NCBI GenBank assembly: GCA_000310025.1
Contig: FN649749.1
Coordinates: 2,122,733-2,148,737, forward strand
DNA length: 26,005 nt
Direction: 5' to 3'
Origin: Ectocarpus siliculosus
Lineage: Eukaryota; Sar; Phaeophyceae; Ectocarpales; Ectocarpaceae
Of the stretch, positions 1-9,815 are shown piece after piece; position 1 is the stretch's first letter; each line of letters opens with the position of its first letter. The notes below the pieces were generated by a model. The model searched no databases and had not been told where the DNA came from. It was given only the letters and a program-made list of their open reading frames with translations. Position numbers and translations under genes: made by a program.

Positions 1-245
1 TTTTTTTTTTTTGCCTTTTGTTTTCCCCCCCCCCCACCCCCCCCCCCGGGAGGAGGGCCTTCCCCTATTAAAGAAAGGGGGGGGGTGGGGGGGGGGGGAA
101 CGGAAACAAAGGGAGGGGGGGGATGTTTCCCTTTCCCCGCTTCCGTTAAACCACCCTTGTGGGAAGTTTATTGGCTGGGGGCAAACCCCCCCCCGGGGGG
201 GGGAGGGGGTTTGGGGGGGGTCCCCCCCCCCCCCCCCCCAACTGT
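1..245. other. Homopolymer-rich stretch, probably low-quality sequence
   Basis: This stretch is dominated by runs of T, C and G, many of 7 to 18 identical bases, with little normal sequence between them. Open frames here translate to proline/glycine strings and carry no credible protein. Such density of homopolymers is not seen elsewhere in the window and suggests a contig edge or uncorrected base-calling errors rather than biology. Confidence 0.6.
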
Positions 246-2470
246 GTTTTTTGTAGAACGGCTCGGTCTTTGTTGCATTTGGGGGGCACCGCACAAGCCA
301 CAGCTTGAGTTGCGCTTGCGTGTCGCTGTTCTCTGAGAGATACCATCAACGCCTGTCTCTCTGTGTGTGTCTCTAACGGTATGTCTACCGACGCCAACCG
401 TAGCCGTTCGAGCTGGGGTTAATCGTTCCCTTGGCGTGGAGAGGACTGTCGTGTAGAGCTGCATTGGTTGAGTGGATTCACCATAGGTGAGCGAGGCAGA
501 GTTGCGGTAGAGCAGTGGCATTATCAGCGAACAACGACGAAACGACAAACTTTTGGAGGTCGAGGAGGAGGACGGGGGACGAATGTCCCAAGGAAGCTTG
601 GTGTCTTCTGTTGTCAGGATGCGGGACGGTGCGTAACGCCGATGGCTTTGTCACGAACAAAGTGCAGTAGCACGACGGACAAGCATTGCTACCGTGGCAG
701 TGTGTGATATGGCACCGGAGTGCGATCTACTTTGCATCATTCCGATCTTGGTTTATCGCACCCCGGTGCGTAACACCGATGAGTGCCATAACATTGCATC
801 AGGCTCCCGGCATGCGCTCTCCTCTCCGCTTTAGGGCATGGCCTCAAGGTAGACATTGGGAAATGTTTCAATCAAAATCGCGCGGTTTTAAATCAGGAGA
901 CACCATGAGGTGCACGTGCACCACGATGACAAATTACACATGCCAATTTTTTCATCCTGTCCCCTTTTCTTGTCGCCGACAACTATCTCCTAGGCCATGC
1001 GTGCCGAAACCATGACGGAGAGCTACCCGCCCTACACAAAGACTTATCTTACACCCACAACAAGGGCACAGGCTTATCGTACCCACACAAGAAGGTTTTC
1101 CCTTCCCCCGACCCATCCTCGTACGAAGAGCAACAGATTGCCAGCGAGCTACCACCTCTCGGCACGCCTTTTACTACCAAGCGTACAGTCACCCACGCCC
1201 ACTCACATGGCACAACCAGCCGCGTTTAAATGAACGGCGATCACAAAGAAACCCGCATCAGTTTTACGCGCACATCACACTTCGAAAATCAAACACGCAA
1301 GACTACGTTCATTGTTGCCGAGCCGGTCGAAATTAACACCCAAAATAATCGACTGTCCCTCCGGGCAACCGGGGTTGGTTTATCGACACCACGTATAGTC
1401 CCCAGGCGCATTTACATGTGGTACACGCCCAACTATCCCCCTCTCGAAGAGCGCCAGGATAAAACAAGGCAGGGCGGAGGGAAGCGCGCGGGATGTCCGA
1501 GGGAACAACATTTTGTTTGCAACCAACATCTATCTGCAATATCATTTCCTACACCACGTCAGCAACACGAAAAACTATAGACAGACGTTGGAGGGGACGG
1601 GATTCTCGTGCGAAGGTGCTTATAAGACCGCCCTTTTCTCCGCCCTTTGTGTAGAGAACCAAGAGCACTAGAAAATCTCGAGAAAACTACGCCTTCCCGT
1701 GGAAAATCCCACGAAGGTTTCCCATGATTTGTCGGTCCTACCCAGTGGGAATCTCCAACTCTCCCAAAGTCCCACCTTCGTCCCCTACCTACTCCAAGAT
1801 CAGCTGAGCACTCCTCAACATTCCGATAGCTCTGCCGCTCTACACTCTCGTACTTGGCACATTCCGTACCCGCTTTGAACTCTGATAGTCCTTCACCGTT
1901 GGCAAGCTCTCGCTTCGTGTGCCGTTTCGAGGAAACCCAAAGCGCCACTCGGTGAAGTTCGTGGCATCGTTAGCCGATCACCCTAAATGTTGAGCGCAAG
2001 CTCTCAGCAACGTTTCCACAAGGGGAAAAGCCCCAAAAAACATTCTCTTGAACGGTCAACCTACTCAACTGCTTAGAAATGACGCGCTTACCCGCATGGA
2101 AGAACTTTGCCATTGCACTCACCCGTCGCTGACGCTGTGAGTTGGGCAGACGTAGCCTTTTTCTTTGTGTGTGTGTGTTGCTTTTAGGCACTCTTGGCAT
2201 GCCAAGGGAGCACTGCTAAACTGATCTGCAGAAAATGAACCGAGACACCTACCCAACACGCTTACATACACAGCAATAGCACTACTTGAGGAAAAAAAGT
2301 GTGGCAATGAGTGAAGATCTTTTGTATCTGGATCCACCGGAAAAAGAAACACACACACAAACAAGGCGCAATCTTAGCCCCCCGGCTACATCTCGTGGGG
2401 GGCTTGGTGCCTTTGGCAGAGCCGGCCCCGCTGCAGCAGCCTGCCTCTATCGCTTATTCCTACTTGGCAG
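246..2470. other. Intergenic region without a supported gene
   Basis: I find no recognisable protein, RNA gene or complete mobile element here. Open frames of 60 to 140 codons exist on both strands (for example minus strand 1559-1948 and 1970-2200), but none shows a domain, a good splice structure or a conserved motif. A 17-base motif GGTGCGTAACRCCGATG occurs at 628-644 and again at 765-781 with one difference. A G run near 2683-2700 is a simple repeat. The region may hold decayed repeats, which I cannot name. Confidence 0.5.
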
Positions 2471-4334
2471 TCAGGGAGGTGGGGGAGAGGGAGGTTTGTC
2501 ACCGACTGCTTCCGCTATCATCCGCGTCCTCACTTCCTGTAGGATATCACCGAGCAGGTTTTGTCCCCGCCATGAGGACGGTGTTCTCGCCGCAGGGTTG
2601 TCGGCACGAAGCCCTATCCCCCACACGCGGTCGTAGGGGCTCGCTTCAGCCAAGAGCTTGTTGTTTCGTGTGTTTTCGGAAATGGGGGGGGGGGGGGGGG
2701 ATCACGATTTGGTGGAGTGAGGGGGCGACGGCGTAGAGGAGGGATGTAGGAATTTGATCTCGATCATGCATAAGGTGATTTTTTCGACCGTTGAGTCCCA
2801 ATCCTACACGACCGGGACAGAGAACGCCATGGCTGTCTTTCGACTAGGGGGGGGGGGATGAATCCGCGGTGGTGTCGTGCTGGAACGCGTTGGAAGGTGT
2901 TGGAAGAGATCGAACCGAGATTGAGCGTGGGATTTGATAGGAAAAGGGCATCACGGCTTTCAAGGCTACCGTCACAGGGCTAAATAAACGTTTTATAAGA
3001 GTCCAAACAACGAAACGTCATTGAACGCTGGTCGGAACGCGAGCCGTACTCATACGTACGCGTACTTCACAGCTTTCGCCAGCAGCTGAACGCCAAGAAA
3101 AAGCACGCGGTGCAGCCACGCACCTTTTCCCCGGTGTCAAGCAGGCGTTGCCCCATCATTTCGTTTTGGGTGAACTTGGCGTAGTTCCCCCGCGCCACAA
3201 TGCGCATTTTGTGCTGGTCCCACACGTTCTGATCATACCCGCTTACGCCGCGGCCCAGGTCCTTGTGCTCCCTGCGAAATCGAGACCCCCGCGAAAAATG
3301 CTCAGCAGGAATTGGCCAGCGGTGTACTTGCTTGCCCCCAAGGCTGCCGAATGCGCGCCACCACTTTGAAGACACCCCTTGGGCGTCCGGTTTGGCAGCG
3401 TAGGTAGCGGTGGAGTTGACAAATATCCTCCTCCAAAAAACAGGAAACGTCTGCATCATGGTATCCTGGTTTGCCTAAAAGTCTAACTCAGTCGAATAGA
3501 AACGGATATGAGCAACCAAGTGTGACTGTATACCTGCCACGTGTGGCTGTATGTATACCTGGGGCTGGGCGTCGCCATGATCTTCTGCCAGCTACTATTG
3601 TCGCCGAAAAGCTTGGCCTTTTCTGCCATCATGTACTGTTCCGCGCAGCTGTACTGCACCTGCACGAAGCATGGAAAAAAGTGCGGTGTTTTTTCAGGGG
3701 AGCAAAGAGGGGATTGGGGCATGATCTCGAACGGGCTAACGTAGACGCCAGCAGCAGTCTTCCAAAAATACTTGCGTAAGGAACACGGCGTCAGCAAGAA
3801 GTCCCAAGAACCCTAGGGGCGCCCAACACAAGCTGTTGAGAAGCACGATGACCACTAGACCACTAGTCAGCGCTGACTAGTGGTCTAGTGGTCATCATGC
3901 TTCTCAACACAAGCTGTGTCCTTCGCCTCGAATGCTGCATACGCGCAGCGTGCCATATGCGCGTAGGGGTACACGATGCACGAGGAAAACATGTCACCAC
4001 AGGCACAAACTACAAAGAGCCAGCGGGCGGGAGACTGGCTCACGTTGTCGACGACGAAAACCGAGGGCGTCCACTGCGAGAACACGGAAGGCGGCTGCCA
4101 AAAAAACAGCAAGTCTGGGGAAACGTACTCCCTCGTCCCGTCGAACCGGGTCGCGGCTGGGGCCGGTGATGATGATGCCTGAGCCTCCCGGCCGTGCGTA
4201 ACACCGCAGTAATCATGGACACGTCCATTTGGTTCTATGAAGCACGGCCTTGAGCAACCGGGCAACTTGCAGGTGGGGGTTGGCGGGTGGGATCGTGTCA
4301 AGCCTAAGAACTGTAGAATACCTTGGAGGATCAT
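2471..4334 (-). CDS. NADAR (YbiA-like) domain protein with N-terminal Cys/His motif
   Basis: Four exons read on the minus strand: 4334-4044, 3659-3559, 3271-3124 and 2656-2471. They join with matching phases (0, 2, 0) to give 241 residues with no internal stop; all introns have GT..AG ends. The first exon holds CKLPGC...HDYCGVTH (about residues 22-47; spacing C-X4-C-X15-C-X3-H), a probable zinc-binding motif, then enters the NADAR domain at LLFFWQPPSVFSQW. NADAR signatures follow in order: CAEQYMMAEKAKLFGD, KDLGRGV, KFTQNEMMGQRLLDTG, then ASPYDRVWGIGL and WRGQNLLGDILQEVR. The conserved Glu and Asp/Trp positions of the family are present. Known NADAR/YbiA proteins are N-glycosidases acting on ADP-ribose-linked bases or damaged riboflavin intermediates. 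The substrate here is inferred only. The ATG at 4334 is the first in the exon; an extra upstream exon is possible. Confidence 0.86.
3836..3907. mobile_element. 72-bp foldback (MITE-like) element
   Basis: Two 36-base arms (3836-3871 and 3872-3907) are reverse complements with one mismatch and no spacer, so the whole element is one hairpin. The ends read TTGAGAAGC...GCTTCTCAA. It is flanked directly by the 9-base repeat CACAAGCTG at 3827-3835 and 3908-3916, which looks like a target-site duplication. A 9-base duplication is typical of Mutator-like elements, so this may be a minimal non-autonomous member; that assignment is inference. It lies in the intron between the first and second exons of the NADAR gene and leaves the coding exons untouched. 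Confidence 0.75.
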
Positions 4335-5334
4335 TCTCCTCCCAAGGGGCGACGGGGGTGGTGCGTTACTCTCCTCTCTCCTGTTGTCTCTTGGTGCTAC
4401 GACTCTACGACTTAGGATGCGGCGGAACAAAATATTGGGGAGGAACGGAGAGGAACCCGCAACGACGCGGAGAACCTATCGAGAACCAGAACTATTATCT
4501 GGTTTGATTCAGACTGACAGACTGACATCAACATTCAGGATTCAGGAGATTTGAGAGCAGGTAGAGAGTTGAGAGGGTTGAGATCAACTGAAGAAAGACA
4601 AACAAACAGCAAATTGTTCGGCGTGTATACTGTTGAGATCTTTAGGAGTGAAAAACTCTAGTCTGAGCTATGAGATTTAGCGCCGGGCGTAGGATTCTCT
4701 CTCGACGACAACAACTGCGCTTCAAGGTCAACAAGATGTCGCGAAAATCAAAGGTATGATTAAACATGATGCTGCACTTCATATCATCACACATTTCGAG
4801 CCTCGAGTATTTGAGACATGCTGTTTGCCTCCGACTCTGTCCTCCATGGCCTCTTACCTTTTTCCTCCCCCTCCGCGGCATCGCCTCTCCTCTTGCTGAA
4901 AATTCAGAGAGAGAGGCGCCCTTCGATACAACAGCAGCAGCTCGATCACTCCGGGCGTACAAAAGTTCGTTGTTCGGAGACGTGACGCCGGCACCGACAA
5001 GTAAAGATTATCGGTGTGCGAGCCTGAGAGGGCGTGCGCAGTCAAACGCCAGAGTATCTTGAACAATTAACTCCAGAGCCTGGTCTACAAACAGACTCTG
5101 TGGTGGTGAATCGTTTTGTATGGAAAGGGAGGAGCTCCCTCCGTCATGTTCAAATTTCGCCACCACAAAGATTTAGGAATGGTCCGTAGAACGTTTCGTG
5201 CGGTAGGGAAAACGCACCCGTGGGCAAGATGTTTCCTTACAAGCAGTTTCGCGAACCGCGGTCTAGGCTCTTTTCCTTGCCGTTTGTCGACAAAGACCCA
5301 TCCAACAACATGCTTGTCTCGGCGATAAGCGTCT

Positions 5335-5356
5335 CAGCAGCAGCAGCAGCAGCAGC
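5335..5356. repeat. CAG trinucleotide microsatellite
   Basis: Seven consecutive CAG units. In the plus-strand frame opened by the ATG at 5229 it reads as an alanine run, but that frame is not a supported gene. Confidence 0.9.
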
Positions 5357-5875
5357 GGGTGTGTGCTGTGTGCCGCGGTCGCTTCGTAGGCTGTGGTTGT
5401 ACAGCAGCCTACGGTTTCACTTCGAGTGCGGATGTAACTTGATGTGTGCCTCGGAACGAAGAAGCAAAGAATGATGTTTGATTACTGACTGACTCCCGCG
5501 TCAGGTTTTGATGGTGCTTAAGTGGAGTGAGCACAACGGGAGCGAGAGCACGCTTGTGTCTCATCTCGAAAACAAAAAACAAAATCACACAACCGTCCTC
5601 AACAGGGTTCTCCCGAGATCTACTCGCTGTACTGGTCTCTCGGGGTCTTTTCGGACAACCCAAGAAAGTTTCACCGTAAATATTCCCACAATCTCTCTGA
5701 CGTATTCAGAGTCTCCGTGCTCGACTTCTACAAGCAGGTTATCTAGGACAAAACTCTCAACCTATTATCCCTAGGCTACACGCGTAGAACGCATGTATTT
5801 GCACATACATATATATGCATCACACAGACAGAGACGTCTTGTTGTGTTGCTGCAATCGACTACAGAGAGAATTGC

Positions 5876-5939
5876 GTGACTCATGATGCAATACTGCAGG
5901 TATCCAGCGTGACTCATGATGCTACTGGAGGTATCCAGC
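5876..5939. repeat. Imperfect 33/31-bp tandem repeat
   Basis: Two adjacent copies begin GTGACTCATGATGC and end GGTATCCAGC (5876-5908 and 5909-5939). The second copy lacks two bases and has one substitution. A third partial copy of the ATGATGC core follows at 5941. It is intergenic. Confidence 0.8.
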
Positions 5940-6395
5940 CATGATGCATATCTCCGACAGCTTGGTGCCTCCGCTTGAGAAAATGATGTACTGAACTGGT
6001 GGGCAGGCAACAAAGGGTACTGCATCATTGGACTGCCTAGTGACGACAGCGCGCACCGCCAAAAGTCAAGAGCGAAACTAGAACGCCGGTTCTCTCTCTC
6101 TCCCTCTCTCTGCGTTGGATACTGCTTACAGCAAACAATTGATCAACCAAGCCCTCTTTAAGTTGTCAGAGACAGACCAGGAAACGCTTACAGGAAATCA
6201 CTGCTAGCACGGTGTCATGCGACGGCAGTTTTCACACAATGCAACGTGTGTATTACAACAAGACGACTACTGGAGAAAAGTTCTGCCAACCCCTGCGACC
6301 AAGGCTGAACCTTCCAGCCGGAAAAACAGGACCGCCTCCGCGAGGAAAACAAGTTCAAGAGGAAATAGAACATCGAGGGGGTACGAATAACCCGT

Positions 6396-6416
6396 CCCTA
6401 ACCCTAACCCTATCCC
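6396..6416. repeat. Interstitial telomere-like repeat
   Basis: The stretch reads CCCTAACCCTAACCCTA followed by a degenerate fourth unit, equal to TTAGGG repeats on the other strand. Only three exact units are present. It may be a relic of telomere insertion or break repair, or chance. Confidence 0.6.
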
Positions 6417-6570
6417 AACTTCCCCGATAGCTTTATCCAACATGTTTACTTCATAGAAAACCCTGCAAAGGCTACTGGAAAAACATCGTCACCGCCCCCC
6501 CCCACCCCCCCCTAAGTTATATTAGCAGACCCCAACACGAACAACACCATGTACTCCTCCGGTTGCTTTG

Positions 6571-9159
6571 TTATGCTTCCAGCTGGATGGATGACCCAAA
6601 CCGCGCGTACAATTCCTTCTTAAGGACCTGGGCAGGGGGGACGGTGCGGCAGATGAATTTAATCGGTGTCCCAAGAGGGATAGCTTCAAGTATTTAGGAC
6701 CATCTCTGGAAAAAGACGAAGTGGAACGAAGCAAGGGGATGACCCAATCACTGCTGTTGAGGCGAGGACCGCGGGCGAGCTTACCCTGTGGCGTGCTGCC
6801 AGGGAAGACCATCGCCTCCTACCACCAAGGGGTGGGGATTGTGCTGTCTCGACACAGCCGCGTGCGCCGCGCTATCGGCACTTGGCCCAAAAGAAACAAA
6901 ACAACACAACAACCAACGGCGAATTTTCATTGATCGACGTTTCCTTTCCCTCGAAAGGACAACGATGCAGCGACCGCGCTGCCACCGCCGCTGCCAAGAA
7001 GGCCATCGGGCCAGGATAAGATATGTCGTAAGAAAAGACTGAAACGACCATGCTAGCAAAACCTCCTGCATGCATCCACTCGGTATGATCACACCAGGCG
7101 CAAAGATCGACGCCCCTATTCGTCCACAAGTCCCACCAATGTCGCTCGGAAGGAGCAGAAAAGCCGCCGCGGACAGAAGTAGCCGTGCAAACGCTCGGCT
7201 GTTGTAACTCACCCCTTGTCGTAGCAGAATTGTTTTCTCCTCGTCTACGAGATCGTCCAACTTCGATTGCCGTTTCTTGGGTGCCAGACGCACGAAGCAG
7301 GGAGCGCGGTGACGGCAAGGGCAAAAGAGAAGCACGCGGTAAACACCTCGATACAATGCGAGATGGCGAACACACCACACATACTACTGTCGTAACCCTC
7401 CGCCTCCATTCGCACACCTGTGTCAACAACCTTGGTGGTCTCTCCGGCAAGAGCGTCATAGATACATGCAAACGACTCTCCCACGGCGGGAGAGGGTGAT
7501 GTGCTCCAAAAAACTGCTAGCGCCCCATTCTTACTGCTTCAGGGGGGGTGTGCTAGCCAACCATGTAGGTCTACGTATTTCTCTCCCTCTCTCCATATCC
7601 TCAGCTTCCAATGGCGGTACGGGTGGCTACTTGGTCTTGGCGGCCAACGACAGTCGTAGGGTAAGTAAATAACAAACAAAGACGCAAACAGACACGCACC
7701 GATACACACAACGTTGCCCCCGTTTCGGAGACCACGATACTTAGCCGCTGACGCCTTCTCATTGATCAGCCGGATAGCCGGATAGTGCGGTCCACGCTAG
7801 CGAAAGAAACACAAACATGTCGAAGCGTTTCTTCCCGAGACACGGGTGTGTCTCATTGGTCAGGTGAGCTGTAGCACGGTCGATGTGTGTCAGACACACG
7901 CAAGCCTCCTATTGATGACTTCAATCGGTTTGCGCGGTCGATGCCAAAGGAACACAAACACTCAAACGCGCAAACAAGCACTCAATCGTTCTTACGCCGC
8001 TGAGACAACCGGGTATTTCGTTGGTTTTCCCAGTAGCGTTTGATGCTGCACGAAAACCCGAAAAAACCAACCAAGCACACCCTCTCTTCCTCCCACCAAC
8101 GGTTGACGCAAGCACAACGAACGACCCACCTCCTGCTGCCGCTCACAGTAGTCCGTGGCGAACTCCTCTTCGCACTCCATGAAACTGTCGCCCAGCATGA
8201 GCATCACCGAGTCGCCTTCGCCGGTCATGAGTTCGGTTGTCGCATCGTCCAGCTTGTCCAAAATGTCCTGTCGGTTCGTTTTAGATTTGCCGTGTAATGT
8301 AGGCACAGGGAATGGAATATGTCAGATGGTTGTGTAGCGGGATGACAACGCCGACGCCGACGGTGCGGTGCGCAACTTGATACTGCTATATCTAGTACAC
8401 CACAATACGAAGGGTGCACTCAAAAGCAGTACCGCTACATTAGTCTACTGCGGCCATTGGTTATCTACATGTAGTGCTCCTGATGGAAACAAAGCGAAAG
8501 AGACGGCACCTCGCCCAGGTTTTCGGATCTACACACAGCATACGGCTACTGCTGTACGGGGGGGGCGTACTCTTGTTTGCATGCCGTAGTGGTTTGACAA
8601 TCTACCACGCGGGGTGGGGGGTAGGAACGGCAAGCTTCTACGTACCTTGATGTGCGACTTATCATCCCTGATTTCCAAGAGACGGGTGTTGAGGCGGCCG
8701 AACTCGTTGATCTTCTGCTGGTCCTCGTACCTAACCTATTGTAGCATCGATCGGCAGACACGGCAGGAGGCAAGAAAACAAGACCACGGGGTGCTTTGAG
8801 TTCGTGAACAGAATACTGGTAGGTCGAGCAAGACGGAGAGCAGGTTTGACACTCGAAAACAAACACCTGAGACGGGAAAACAGCTCTTGCTCGAATGACC
8901 AAGTACTACAGTAGTCATGAACCGGGGGCATCGGATGTGTTTCGTGATGTATATAGTGGTAATAAACAAGAACCGTCAGCCGAAATGTCCTTCTCCGCCC
9001 TACAGCAGCTTGCCAAAATAGCTTTTCCCGCATCCAGGAAGATCCCGCCTCGATTCCCCCCCCCCTCGTTTAGTCGGTGCTGCTGCTGCTTACATGTAGA
9101 CTACGCGATGGTTGTGCGTCTCACGGACGACTCGACGAAAATCATCACCTCTGAGACAT
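6571..9159 (-). CDS. PFDN4: Prefoldin subunit 4
   Basis: Four confident minus-strand exons are 8730-8646, 8267-8130, 7275-7213 and 6627-6571, with GT..AG introns and matching phases. The protein reads YEDQQKINEFGRLNTRL, then DILDKLDDATTELM..., then KLDDLVDEEKTILLRQ, and ends LKKELYARFGSSIQLEA. These match the two coiled-coil arms, the central beta strands and the conserved C-terminus of prefoldin subunit 4 (EDQQ.IN.F.R near the start, LYA.FG..I.LE at the end). Prefoldin is the cytosolic hexameric chaperone that passes nascent actin and tubulin to the CCT chaperonin. The visible part is 113 residues; family members are about 120-135. The first exon needs two bases in the last codon. An 11-base exon at 9159-9149 (ATGTCTCAGAG, then GTGATG) fits the phase and would give MSQR before YEDQQ, but this is a guess. 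The gene body is well supported, its start is not. Confidence 0.87.
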
Positions 9160-9332
9160 CGGGCGTTAAAACTCATCTCTGCCAATTTACTCACTAATTT
9201 ATACCCGCAGGGGTGATGTCCCTATATGCTGTCTGGGAAATCGTAGACATACAGGTACTTTCTGACGCTATGAATTCATTACTAAATAATCTGTCTCAGA
9301 CTCTATGATAGAGATGGATTCGTTGTGTCATA
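8731..9332. other. Prefoldin 5' region (intron 1 and/or promoter)
   Basis: This is the upstream side of the first confident prefoldin exon, reaching to the TTAA at the left end of the transposon. It should hold the missing first exon, unless that exon lies beyond the transposon. The only phase-compatible candidate I found is the 11-base exon at 9149-9159. A CTG run sits at about 9080-9091. No other gene is visible. Confidence 0.5.
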
Positions 9333-9349
9333 TTAACCCTTACGTGACT
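9333..9349 (+). repeat. Left TTAA target site and 13-bp terminal inverted repeat
   Basis: TTAA at 9333-9336 is followed by CCCTTACGTGACT at 9337-9349. The reverse complement of the right end gives CCCTTTCGTGACT, one mismatch. A short subterminal stem, CCCGA-A-TCGGG, follows at 9355-9365. Confidence 0.82.
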
Positions 9350-9524
9350 ACACCCCCGAATCGGGCATGTTAGCAGGCACGATAACTCTTATATGCGACA
9401 ACTTTCGAACCGAATTGAGCTGTGGATACCTGCGTCGACGACGGCTCGACGGTACGACTAGACCGCTCGAAAAGAAACAAAGTAACGACCGGGGACAGAA
9501 ACAGCACGTCCCCTATACAGAAAA

Positions 9525-9794
9525 TTGAAAGCCTGGGAGTTGCAATGCTCCGCAGCACCCTGCATCCCGCGCTGCTGCTGTGCTGCTGTGGACCTCAGTC
9601 CAGCACGCAGAAACGCCATAATGATGCTGTTTTTCCTCCTGCTTGTTGCGATTTTTCGCACGAGCGCTATGGACGGGGTTCCTGTGTATCACGTTCGCAA
9701 GGAACAGGAGCTAGCTCCCCAGCCGGCTGCGTTGGGCCAACGGGTACAGCAGCACATCGATGGATCTGCGTCGCGCATCATTTGCAGCACATAA
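9525..9794 (+). other. Upstream open frame in phase with the OTU exon, ended by TAA
   Basis: The frame open before the TAA at 9792-9794 is the same frame as the OTU exon, which starts at the ATG 21 bases later. Its ATG at 9621 starts a hydrophobic stretch (MMLFFLLLVAIF) resembling a signal peptide or membrane anchor, followed by a plausible soluble segment. It could be an upstream ORF, a former N-terminal part of the OTU protein cut off by a stop, or chance. No domain is recognised. Confidence 0.3.
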
Positions 9795-9815
9795 TTGACA
9801 AGAGGTGGGAGGGTT

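Larger units (their letters stand above)
4335..6570. other. Intergenic region, small repeats, no supported gene
   Basis: This lies between the start of the NADAR gene and the end of the prefoldin gene, both on the minus strand. It contains a CAG trinucleotide run (5335-5356), an imperfect 33/31-base tandem repeat (5876-5939), a CT-rich run near 6092-6111 and a short telomere-like run (6396-6416). A weak plus-strand gene is conceivable: ATG at 4735 followed by six codons and a GTATGA donor-like site, with an acceptor-like site near 4907 after a pyrimidine tract, and an open frame from the ATG at 5229 to 5474. None of these shows a known domain. Confidence 0.4.

Noticed and set aside
628-781. 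Repeated 17-base motif GGTGCGTAACRCCGATG
   Set aside because: Only two copies, plus a 13-base partial match at 4194. It is too little to define an element or regulatory site.
6781-7471. Two minus-strand open frames of 199 codons
   Set aside because: Only the 63-base segment 7275-7213 inside one of them matches prefoldin 4. The rest reads through its introns and shows no family similarity.
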